Shown one piece after another: positions 55,402 through 64,000 of a DNA stretch of 64,000 bases. The stretch is from Allobosea sp. WAO (GTDB lineage Bacteria; Pseudomonadota; Alphaproteobacteria; Rhizobiales; Beijerinckiaceae), in NCBI RefSeq assembly GCF_001509835.1, contig NZ_JXTJ01000007.1, positions 310,001-374,000 on the forward strand. The letters are read 5' to 3'. The translations under genes were made by a program, and so were the position numbers. The notes below the pieces were generated by a model. That model did not search any database. It was not told where the DNA came from and saw only the letters and a program-made list of their open reading frames with translations. Position 1 is the stretch's first letter, and each line of letters begins with the position of its first letter.

Positions 55402-56403
55402 ATGCGCCTGAAATCCCTCGCCCTGGCCCTGGCCGGCGTCGCTCTTTCGGCGTTCGCCGCCACCGCCCAGACCGCGATCAAGCCCGCGGTCGTCTACGAC
55501 AAGGGCGGCAAGTTCGACAAATCCTTCAACGAGGGCGTCTTCATCGGCGCCGAGAAGTTCAAGACCGACACCGGCGTCGAGTTCCGCGATTTCGAGCCGA
55601 CCAACGACGCGCAGATCGAGCAGGCGCTGCGCCGCTTCGCGCGCGACGGCCATTCGCCGATCATCGCGGTCGGCTTCTCGCAGGCGACCGCGCTGCAGAA
55701 GGTCGCGGCCGAGTTCCCGGACCTGAAGTTCACCATCATCGACATGGTGGTCGAGCTGCCGAACGTGCAGTCGGTCGTGTTCAAGGAGCATGAGGGCTCG
55801 TATCTCGTCGGGCTGCTCGCCGGCCTCGCCTCGAAGACCGGCAAGGTCGGCTTCGTCGGCGGCATGGACATCCCGCTGATCCGCAAATTCGCCTGCGGCT
55901 ATGTCCAGGGCGTCAAGGCGGCGAAGAAGGACGCCGAGATCTTCCAGAACATGACCGGCTCGACCCCGGCCGCCTGGAACGACCCGGTCAAGGGCGGCGA
56001 GCTCGCCAAGTCGCAGATCGATCGTGGCGCCGACGTGGTCTACCACGCTGCCGGCGGGACCGGCATCGGCGTGCTGCGCGCCGCTGCGGACGCCGGCAAG
56101 CTCGGCATCGGCGTCGATTCGAACCAGAACATGCTGCATCCCGGCAAGGTGCTGACCTCGATGCTGAAGCGCGTCGACGTCGCCGCCTACAACTCCTTCA
56201 AGGCGGCGCGCGAGGGCAGCTGGAAGCCCGGCGTCTCGGTGCTCGGGCTGAAGGAGGACGGCGTCGGCTGGGCGCTCGACGACAACAACAAGGCGCTGAT
56301 CAGCGCCGAGATGAAGGCGGCCGCCGACAAGGCCAGAGCCGACATCATCGCCGGCTCGGTCAAGGTCCACGACTATATGTCGGACTCCAAGTGCACGATG
56401 TAA
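55402..56403 (+). CDS. BMP/PnrA-family nucleoside ABC transporter binding protein
   Basis: 333 residues. Signal peptide MRLKSLALALAGVALSAFAA ending near ATAQ, with no lipobox, so a soluble periplasmic protein. KPAVVYDKGGKFDKSFNEGV, FVGGMDIPLIRKFACGYVQG and VVYHAAGGTGIGVLRAAADA are BMP-family purine-nucleoside-binding blocks. It begins an operon with an MBL-fold enzyme, ABC ATPase, two permeases and four nucleoside-catabolic enzymes, which fits nucleoside import well. Confidence 0.92.
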   Translation: MRLKSLALALAGVALSAFAATAQTAIKPAVVYDKGGKFDKSFNEGVFIGAEKFKTDTGVEFRDFEPTNDAQIEQALRRFARDGHSPIIAVGFSQATALQKVAAEFPDLKFTIIDMVVELPNVQSVVFKEHEGSYLVGLLAGLASKTGKVGFVGGMDIPLIRKFACGYVQGVKAAKKDAEIFQNMTGSTPAAWNDPVKGGELAKSQIDRGADVVYHAAGGTGIGVLRAAADAGKLGIGVDSNQNMLHPGKVLTSMLKRVDVAAYNSFKAAREGSWKPGVSVLGLKEDGVGWALDDNNKALISAEMKAAADKARADIIAGSVKVHDYMSDSKCTM

Positions 56404-56428
56404 CGGCTCGCACCGCCGCATCGGCGCG

Positions 56429-57162
56429 ATGAAGATCACCATCCACGGCTCGGGCGACGCGTTCGGCTCCGGCGGCCGCTTCAACACCTGCCTCCAGATC
56501 GAGGCGGGCGAGGCGAAGCTGCTGCTCGATTGCGGCTCCTCCAGCATGGTCGCGCTCAACCGGGCCGGCGTCGTGCGCAACCAGCTCTCGACCCTGCTGT
56601 TCACGCATTTCCACGGCGACCATTTCGGCGGGCTGCCGGCCTTCCTGCTCGAAGCACAGTTCCTCTCGCGCCGGCGCGAGCCTTTGACCATCGCCGGCCC
56701 GGAAGGCATCGAGCACCGGGCCCGGCATGCGCTCGAAACCGATTTCCCCGGCGCCTCCAGCAATCGCTGGCGCTTCCCGATCACTTATGTGGAGGTCACG
56801 CCCGAGGCTCCGGCGGAGCTCGACGGCATCGCGGTCGAAGCCTTTGCGATGGTGCATGACGAGCGCGCCGGCCCCTGCCAGGGCTACAGGCTGAGGCAAG
56901 GCGGCAAGACCTTCGCCTATTCCGGCGACACCGCCTGGACCGACGCGCTGATCCCGCTCGCCGCGGGTGCCGATGCGCTGCTCGTCGAGTGCTACACATT
57001 CGACCGGGTGCTGGCCAACCATCTCGACTACCGCTCGCTCGCGGCCCATCGCGACGCGCTCGACACGCCGCGCCTCATCCTGACCCATATGGGGCCGGAT
57101 ATGCTGGCGCATAGCGAGCCGCTGCCCGAAACCCGCGCCCATGACGGCATGGTCCTCTTCCT

Positions 57163-57166
<4 letters not shown>
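56429..57166 (+). CDS. MBL-fold metallo-hydrolase (RNase Z-like) within the nucleoside operon
   Basis: 245 residues. Metal motif HFHGDH in LLFTHFHGDHFGGLPAFLLE, Asp in FAYSGDTAWTDALIPLAAGA and final His in LILTHMGPDMLAHSE, so the di-metal site is complete. The opening KITIHGSGDAFGSGGRFNTC is like RNase Z/ElaC-type and related phosphodiesterases, but the long substrate arm of RNase Z is not seen. It lies 25 bp after the binding-protein gene and overlaps the ABC ATPase by four bases (ATGA). A nucleotide or cyclic-phosphate hydrolase feeding the pathway is a reasonable guess. Confidence 0.88.
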
Positions 57167-58694
<1,528 letters not shown>

Positions 58695-58698
<4 letters not shown>

Positions 58699-59795
58699 GC
58701 GCCGCACCGATCGAGCTGCCGCGCTGGGCCGACACCGCGCTCGTGCCTGTTGTCTCGGTCGCGGCCGCGCTGCTGGTCGCCGGGCTCGTCGTGCTCGGCA
58801 TCGGCGAGAGCCCGCTGGAGGCGACGGCGCTGCTGCTGAAAGGTTCGCTCGGCAGCCTCGAAGGGCTGGGATTCACGCTCTATTACGCCACCAATTTCGT
58901 CTTCACGGGGCTCGCCGTCGCTGTCGCCTTCCATGCCGGGCTGTTCAATATCGGCGGCGAGGGCCAGGCGACGGTCGCCGGCATCTTCGCGGCACTGGCC
59001 TGCCTCTGGCTCGCGCCCCTCCCCGGCATCCTCCTGGTACCGCTCGCCATCCTCGCCGCGGCGGCGGGCGGCGCGGTCTGGGCCTTCATTCCCGGCTATC
59101 TGCAGGCGATGCGCGGCAGCCATGTCGTGATCACCACGATCATGTTCAACTTCATCGCCGCGACGCTGATCGTCTACCTCCTGGTCGAGGTGATCGGGAA
59201 GCCGGGCTCGATGCAGCCCGAGACCGCCGACTTCGCCAAGCATGCGACGCTGACGCCGATGCATCAGCTCTTGGCGCCGTTCGGCCTGAAGCTGCCGACG
59301 ACGCCCTTGAACAGCGCCTTCCTGCTGGCGCTCGCCGCGCTCGTCGCAGTCTGGCTGCTGATCTACCGCTCCCGCCTCGGCTATGCGATCCGCACCGTCG
59401 GCGCCAATCCGCGCGCCGCCGCCTATGCCGGCATCTCGCCGGCCAAGATCACCATGGTGGCGATGGCGCTTTCGGGGGCGCTAGCCGGCGGGCTCGCGGT
59501 CAACGAGGTGATGGGCGTGCAGCATCGGCTGGTGCTCGATTTCACCGCCGGCTACGGCTTCGTCGGCATCGCGGTGGCGCTGATGGGCCGCGGCCACCCG
59601 GTCGGCGTCGGGCTCGCGGCGCTGCTCTTCGGGGCACTCTACCAGGGCGGCGCCGAGCTCTCCTTCGACAAGCCGACCATCACCCGCGAGATGGTGGTGG
59701 TGATCGGCGGCGTGGTGATCCTGTTCGCGGGGGCGCTGGAAGGGCTGTTCCGGCGGCTGGTCGCGGGCACGCTGCGGCCCGGACGCGGAGGCTAG
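58695..59795 (+). CDS. Nucleoside ABC transporter permease (YufP-like)
   Basis: 366 residues with eight to ten membrane helices of the BPD_transp_2 type. FHAGLFNIGGEGQATVAGIF, MRGSHVVITTIMFNFIAATL and TVGANPRAAAYAGISPAKIT are diagnostic. A hydrophilic loop at about residues 165-195 (GKPGSMQPETADFAKHATLT) is likely periplasmic. ATGA overlap with the ATPase gene and three bases from the second permease. Confidence 0.93.
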
Positions 59796-59798
59796 GCG

Positions 59799-60770
59799 AT
59801 GGAGATCGTCCAGACCCTCGCCGTCATCCTCGACTCGACCATCAGGCTCTCGGTGCCGCTTCTTTGCGCCGCCATGGCCGGGCTCTGGTCGGAGCGGGCG
59901 GGCGTCGTCGATATCGGGCTCGAGGGCAAGATGCTGATCGCCGCCTTCGCCTCGGCGGTGATCGCCTACAAGACCGGCTCGGCCTGGGCTGGGCTCGGCG
60001 CCGGCATCGCCGCTTCCGTCGCGCTCTCGCTGGTCCATGGCTTTGCCGCGATCACCTGGCGCGGCAACCAGATCGTCTCCGGCGTCGCCATCAACATGCT
60101 GGCGGCTGGGCTGACCGTGATCCTCGGCAATGCCTGGTACGGCCAGGGCGGGCGCACGCCGCCTCTGGAGGGCGCGGCGCGCTTCGGCGAGATCGAACTG
60201 CCGCTGGTCGAAACGCTGAAATCCGTCCCCGTCCTCGGGCCGCTCTACGACATCGCCGTCTCCGGCCACGCCGCCCCGGTCTATCTCGCCTTGCTCTGCG
60301 TCGTGCTGACGGCGCTGGTATTGAAGCACACCCGCTTCGGCCTGCGCCTGCGCGCCGTCGGCGAAAACCCGGCGGCGGTCGACACGGCCGGCGTCTCGGT
60401 CGCCGGGCTGCGCTATGCCGCCGTGATCATCTGCGGCGCGCTCTGCGGCCTCGGCGGAACCTATCTCGCCGTCTCGCAATCGGCCGGCTTCCTGCCGCAG
60501 ATGACAGCCGGCAAGGGCTTCATCGCGCTGGCCGCGGTGATCTTCGCCAATTGGCGGCCCTGGCCGGCGCTCTTCGCCTGCCTGCTCTTCGGCCTGCTCG
60601 ACGCGATCGCGATCCGCCTGCAGGGCGTTGCGCTACCAGGCATCGGCCAGGTACCTGTGCAGGCGATCCAAGCCCTGCCCTATGTGATGACGGTGGTCCT
60701 GCTCGCCGGCTTCATCGGCAAGGCAGTGCCGCCCAAGGCCTCCGGCCTGCCCTATGTCAAGGAACGCTGA
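59799..60770 (+). CDS. Nucleoside ABC transporter permease (YufQ-like)
   Basis: 323 residues, about eight helices. ERAGVVDIGLEGKMLIAAFA, WRGNQIVSGVAINMLAAGLT, AVGENPAAVDTAGVSVAGLR and GLGGTYLAVSQSAGFLPQMT are the family blocks. It follows the first permease by three bases (TAGGCG-ATG) and completes the importer together with the binding protein at 55402 and the ATPase at 57163. Confidence 0.93.
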   Translation: MEIVQTLAVILDSTIRLSVPLLCAAMAGLWSERAGVVDIGLEGKMLIAAFASAVIAYKTGSAWAGLGAGIAASVALSLVHGFAAITWRGNQIVSGVAINMLAAGLTVILGNAWYGQGGRTPPLEGAARFGEIELPLVETLKSVPVLGPLYDIAVSGHAAPVYLALLCVVLTALVLKHTRFGLRLRAVGENPAAVDTAGVSVAGLRYAAVIICGALCGLGGTYLAVSQSAGFLPQMTAGKGFIALAAVIFANWRPWPALFACLLFGLLDAIAIRLQGVALPGIGQVPVQAIQALPYVMTVVLLAGFIGKAVPPKASGLPYVKER

Positions 60771-60777
60771 ACCCGCC

Positions 60778-61191
60778 ATGGGCCCCGCCACGACCGAAAT
60801 CGACGCCCTCTTCACTGCCGCGCAGGCCGCGCAGGCGCGCGCCTATGCACCCTATTCACGCTTCCCGGTCGGCGCCGCGATCCTCGCCGCAGACGGGAGC
60901 GTCCATGCCGGCTGCAATGTCGAGAACGCCGCCTATCCGGTCGGCGCCTGCGCCGAGGCCGGGGCGATCTCGGCGATGGTCGCAGGCGGCGCCCGCGCGA
61001 TCCGCGCCATCCTGGTCATCGGGCCGGGCGAGGAGCTGGTGACGCCCTGCGGCGCCTGCCGCCAGCGTATCCGCGAATTCGCGGCGCCGGAGACGCCGGT
61101 GCTGATCGCCGGGCCGGACGGGGTGCGGGCGCGCTTTTCGCTCGCCGAGCTGTTGCCAGCCTCCTTCGGACCGGCCAATTTGCCGAAGTGA
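60778..61191 (+). CDS. cdd: Cytidine deaminase
   Basis: 137 residues. Zinc and catalytic motif NVENAAYPVGACAEAGAISA (Cys-Ala-Glu) and the second zinc pair PCGACRQ are intact. The opening ARAYAPYSRFPVGAAILAAD is typical for tetrameric bacterial Cdd. It deaminates cytidine and deoxycytidine to uridine and deoxyuridine. ATG 60778, seven bases after the permease stop; a longer frame overlapping the permease is unlikely. Confidence 0.94.
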   Translation: MGPATTEIDALFTAAQAAQARAYAPYSRFPVGAAILAADGSVHAGCNVENAAYPVGACAEAGAISAMVAGGARAIRAILVIGPGEELVTPCGACRQRIREFAAPETPVLIAGPDGVRARFSLAELLPASFGPANLPK

Positions 61192-61251
61192 TTTGCGGCG
61201 CCCGAGAGCCGCCTGAGACGGCGCGCGCGGCGCGCCGATGGAGCGTACATT

Positions 61252-62064
61252 ATGGCGGCGGATCCGCTTTTCGACCAAGCGGCATCGGTCCTGATCGACC
61301 GTGGCATCGATGGCGGCATCGACTGCGCGATCGTGCTCGGCACCGGGCTCGGGCGCATCGTCGACGATATGACCGATACGGTCTCGATACCGTTCGCTGA
61401 GATTCCCGGCTTTCCGCAGGGCTCGGTCTCCGGCCATGCCAAGCAGGTCAGCTATGGCCTGCTCTACGGCAAGAAGGTGCTGATCTTCGAGGGCCGGGCG
61501 CATTTCTACGAGACCGGCGATCCGGCGATCATGCGCGTGCCGCTCGGCCTTCTGACAGCGTTCGGCTCGCCGCCTTTGGTGCTGACCAATGCCGCCGGTT
61601 CGCTGCGGCCGGATCTGCGGCCCGGCAGCCTGGCGCTGATCACCGACCACATCAACTTCAACGGGCCGAACCCGCTGGTCGGCGATGTCGGCGACGGCCG
61701 CTTCGTGCCGATGGTCGACGCCTATGATCCGCATCTGCGCGCCCGGCTGAAGAAGGCCGCCGCCACCAGCGGCGCCAATATGGGCGAAGGCGTCTATATG
61801 TGGTTCAGCGGGCCGAGCTTCGAGACGCCGGCCGAGATCAGGATGGCGAAGCTGCTCGGCGCCGATCTCGTCGGCATGTCGACGGTGCCGGAGGTGATCC
61901 TGGCGCGGCGGCACGGGCTACGCGTCGCCGGCATCTCGATCATCACCAACATGGCTGCCGGCATGCTCGGCGGCGCGCCGAGCCATGGCGAGACCCGCGA
62001 CGTCGCCGCCGCCGCGACCGCCGGGCTGCGCCGCGTCTTCCGCGCCTTCCTGACGGACCTCTGA
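61252..62064 (+). CDS. Purine-nucleoside phosphorylase (trimeric, PunA type)
   Basis: 270 residues. CAIVLGTGLGRIVDDM, the phosphate His in GHAKQVSYGLLYG, LIFEGRAHFYETGDP, VLTNAAGSLRPDLRPGSLAL, the base-contact Glu in FSGPSFETPAEIRM and GMSTVPEVILARRHGLRVAG with the Asn in IITNMAAGMLGG. It splits purine nucleosides with phosphate into base and (deoxy)ribose 1-phosphate. ATG 61252, 60 bp after cdd and one base before the deoC start codon. Confidence 0.93.
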   Translation: MAADPLFDQAASVLIDRGIDGGIDCAIVLGTGLGRIVDDMTDTVSIPFAEIPGFPQGSVSGHAKQVSYGLLYGKKVLIFEGRAHFYETGDPAIMRVPLGLLTAFGSPPLVLTNAAGSLRPDLRPGSLALITDHINFNGPNPLVGDVGDGRFVPMVDAYDPHLRARLKKAAATSGANMGEGVYMWFSGPSFETPAEIRMAKLLGADLVGMSTVPEVILARRHGLRVAGISIITNMAAGMLGGAPSHGETRDVAAAATAGLRRVFRAFLTDL

Positions 62065-62065
62065 C

Positions 62066-62830
62066 GTGACTGAAGACAGCGATCTCGCGCTGCGCGCCCT
62101 CAGGCTGCTCGACCTGACCGATCTTTCGGAACGGGCGACGGAGACCGGCGCGCTGCAACTCTGCACCCGCGCCGTCGCGCCGCCCGGGCCGGTGGCGGCG
62201 ATCTGCTTGTGGCCGCAATTCGTCAAGACGGCACGAAGGGCGCTGCGCGAGCAGCCGGTCCAGATCGCGACCGTGATCAATTTCCCGGCCGGCGGCAGCA
62301 ATTGCAGCCTGATCGAGAACGACCTGTCCGAGGCGCTCGCCGATGGCTCCGACGAGATCGACCTCGTGCTGCCCTGGCGCGCCTTCCTCGCCGGCGACCT
62401 CGCCAGCGCCCGCGACATGGTGGCCGAGGCCAGGGCGCGCTGCGGCGACAAGACGCTGAAGGTCATTCTCGAAACCGGCGAGTACCCCGACCAGGGTGCC
62501 GTGCGTGCGGCTTCCGAGCTCGCCATCGCCGCCGGCGCCGACTTCATCAAGACCTCGACCGGCAAGACCGCAACCTCGGCAACTCCCGAGGCGGCGCGGA
62601 CCATGCTGGAGGCGATCAAGGCGTCGGGCCGGCCGGTCGGGCTGAAGCCGTCAGGCGGCCTGCGGACGCTCGCCGATGCGCGGACCTATCTCGATCTCGC
62701 CGACGAGATCATGGGGCCGGGCTGGGCGACGCCGAGAACCTTCCGCTTCGGCGCCAGCGGGCTCTATGGCGTGCTCGCCGACATCATCGCCGGCACCGTC
62801 GCGGGCGAACGCACCGACGGAGCCTATTGA
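62066..62830 (+). CDS. deoC: Deoxyribose-phosphate aldolase
   Basis: 254 residues. The Schiff-base lysine is in DFIKTSTGKTATSATPEAAR, and VATVINFPAGGSN-like text (QIATVINFPAGGSNCSLIEN) and DEIDLVLPWRAFLAGDL are family blocks. It cleaves deoxyribose 5-phosphate to glyceraldehyde 3-phosphate and acetaldehyde. GTG start at 62066; stop TGA shares a base with the deoA ATG (TGATG). No deoB gene is seen inside the window. Confidence 0.94.
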   Translation: MTEDSDLALRALRLLDLTDLSERATETGALQLCTRAVAPPGPVAAICLWPQFVKTARRALREQPVQIATVINFPAGGSNCSLIENDLSEALADGSDEIDLVLPWRAFLAGDLASARDMVAEARARCGDKTLKVILETGEYPDQGAVRAASELAIAAGADFIKTSTGKTATSATPEAARTMLEAIKASGRPVGLKPSGGLRTLADARTYLDLADEIMGPGWATPRTFRFGASGLYGVLADIIAGTVAGERTDGAY

Positions 62831-64000
62831 TGCGCCTGCCCCAGGAGATCATCACTGCCAAGCGCGACGGTGCAAAGCTCGCCGCCGCCGATATCCGGCA
62901 GATGGTCGCCGGCCTGACCGATGGCGGCATCAGCGAGGGCCAGGCTGCGGCCTTCGCCATGGCGATCTTCTTCAGCGGCATGGACGCTGAGGAACGCGTC
63001 GCGATGACGCTGGCGATGCGCGATTCCGGCACGGTGCTCGACTGGAGCGACCTGCCGGGCCCGGCGCTCGACAAGCATTCGACCGGTGGCGTCGGCGATA
63101 CGGTCAGCCTGCCGCTGGCGGCGGCGGTCGCGGCCTGCGGCGGCCATGTGCCGATGATCTCGGGGCGCGGCCTCGGCCATACCGGCGGCACGCTCGACAA
63201 GCTTGATGCCGTACCGGGCTATCTCACCCAGCCCGGGCTCGAGCTTTTCCGCAAGGTGGTGCGCGAGGCCGGCTGCGCCATCATCGGCCAGACCGCCGAT
63301 CTCGCCCCGGCCGACCGCCGTCTCTACGCCATCCGCGACGTCACCGGCACGGTCGAGACCATCCCGCTGCTGACCTCCTCGATCCTGTCGAAGAAGCTCG
63401 CTGCCGGGCTGCACGGCCTCGCCATGGACGTGAAGTTCGGCTCCGGCGCCTTCCTGCCGCCACTGGAGAAGGCGCGCGAACTCGCCGCGGCGCTGGTCAG
63501 CGTCGCCAATGGTGCAGGCCTGCCGACCACGGCGCTGCTGACCGACATGGACGAGCCGCTCGCCTCCGCCGCCGGCAACGGGCTCGAGGTCGCCTATGCG
63601 CTCGACCATTTGACCGGGCGCCGGCGCGAGCCGCGCTTCCACGAGGTGACGGTGGCACTCGCCGCGCAGATGCTGCTTCTCGGCAAGCTCGCCGCGACCA
63701 TCGAGGAGGCGACGGCGAAGATCGAGGCCACCTTCGCCAGTGGCGCGGCGGCCGAGCGCTTCGCCCGCATGGTTGTGGCGCTGGGCGGCCCGGCCGATCT
63801 GCTGGAGCGCCCGCAGGCGCACCTTGCCGCGGCACCGTTGGTCCGGCCGGTGCTGCCGGAACGCGCCGGCATCGTCACGAAGATCGACACGCGCGCCGTC
63901 GGGCTCGCCGTGGTCGCGCTCGGTGGCGGGCGGACGCGCCCGCAGGACGCGATCGACCATGCCGTAGGCATCGTCGAACTCGCCGGCATCGGCGACAGCG
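62830..64000 (+). CDS. deoA: Thymidine phosphorylase, 3' end outside the window (partial)
   Basis: The first 390 codons are present. MRLPQEIITAKRDGAKLAAA, the phosphate loop KHSTGGVGDTVSLPLAAAVA, SGRGLGHTGGTLDKLDAVPG, and LHGLAMDVKFGSGAFLPPLE are DeoA signatures; full-length proteins are about 435-440 residues. It converts thymidine and phosphate to thymine and deoxyribose 1-phosphate. ATG overlaps the deoC stop by one base. Confidence 0.95.
   Translation, partial: MRLPQEIITAKRDGAKLAAADIRQMVAGLTDGGISEGQAAAFAMAIFFSGMDAEERVAMTLAMRDSGTVLDWSDLPGPALDKHSTGGVGDTVSLPLAAAVAACGGHVPMISGRGLGHTGGTLDKLDAVPGYLTQPGLELFRKVVREAGCAIIGQTADLAPADRRLYAIRDVTGTVETIPLLTSSILSKKLAAGLHGLAMDVKFGSGAFLPPLEKARELAAALVSVANGAGLPTTALLTDMDEPLASAAGNGLEVAYALDHLTGRRREPRFHEVTVALAAQMLLLGKLAATIEEATAKIEATFASGAAAERFARMVVALGGPADLLERPQAHLAAAPLVRPVLPERAGIVTKIDTRAVGLAVVALGGGRTRPQDAIDHAVGIVELAGIGDS

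Overview
This 64 kb window reads as a chromosomal segment of a high-GC alphaproteobacterium of the Hyphomicrobiales (Rhizobiales), most likely Bosea or a close relative. The order is supported by a gcrA gene with a cluster of GANTC sites in its upstream region, a double-length dCTP deaminase, the argD-argF-hslO operon, the phoR-pstSCAB-phoU-phoB order, and several families of palindromic intergenic repeats. The genus is inferred from overall gene content. I see no phage, insertion sequence, integrase, CRISPR array or rRNA, and only one tRNA (Gly, CCC).

Layout. 1-738: start of a nitrate/sulfonate-type binding protein and the ANTAR antiterminator nasT, both on the minus strand. 1006-8961: a LacI-family regulator diverging from a sugar ABC transporter (binding protein, two permeases, ATPase) and a GH31 alpha-glycosidase, with a perfect palindromic operator between them. 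9415-16244: a very large autotransporter gene split by two identical frameshifts in neighbouring repeat units. 16774-20601: tRNA-Gly, a small lipoprotein, dcd, apaG and argE. 20710-23866: argD-argF-hslO. 24407-25473: gcrA, a 41-codon gene and a ynfA-type gene. 25613-32013: phosphate control and uptake (phoR, pstSCAB, phoU, phoB) with a Pho box before pstS. 32108-39980: a YbhN-type membrane protein, an ABC-F ATPase with a short leader peptide, an unknown protein, a BacA/YddA-like ABC half-transporter with a degenerate ATPase, and an arsR-AHSA1-GST-AHSA1 cluster. 40171-49667: guaC, an HI0933-type flavoprotein, mutS, a 5TMR-LYT/PAS chemoreceptor and a malic enzyme. 49802-55264: an LpoA-like lipoprotein diverging from rsmI-yraN-gshB, then a ThiF/MoeB protein and an SDR. 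55402-64000: a nucleoside uptake and salvage operon (BMP binding protein, MBL-fold hydrolase, ABC ATPase, two permeases, cdd, pnp, deoC, deoA), running off the window end.

How the genes work together. The 2.2-9 kb block imports and hydrolyses an alpha-glycoside under LacI-type control. The pho block is a complete phosphate sensing and uptake unit. The last 9 kb imports nucleosides and converts them to bases and pentose phosphates through tightly coupled genes, many overlapping by 1-4 bp. Convergent gene ends are repeatedly filled with strong palindromes.

Most interesting points: (1) two 292-bp autotransporter repeat units carry the same 5-bp loss, so unit copy number decides whether the gene is open; (2) a 19-residue leader peptide with a near-perfect Shine-Dalgarno and a stop codon inside a 10-bp stem lies before the ABC-F gene; (3) five GANTC sites lie within 194 bp upstream of gcrA; (4) an MBL-fold hydrolase is embedded in the nucleoside operon.
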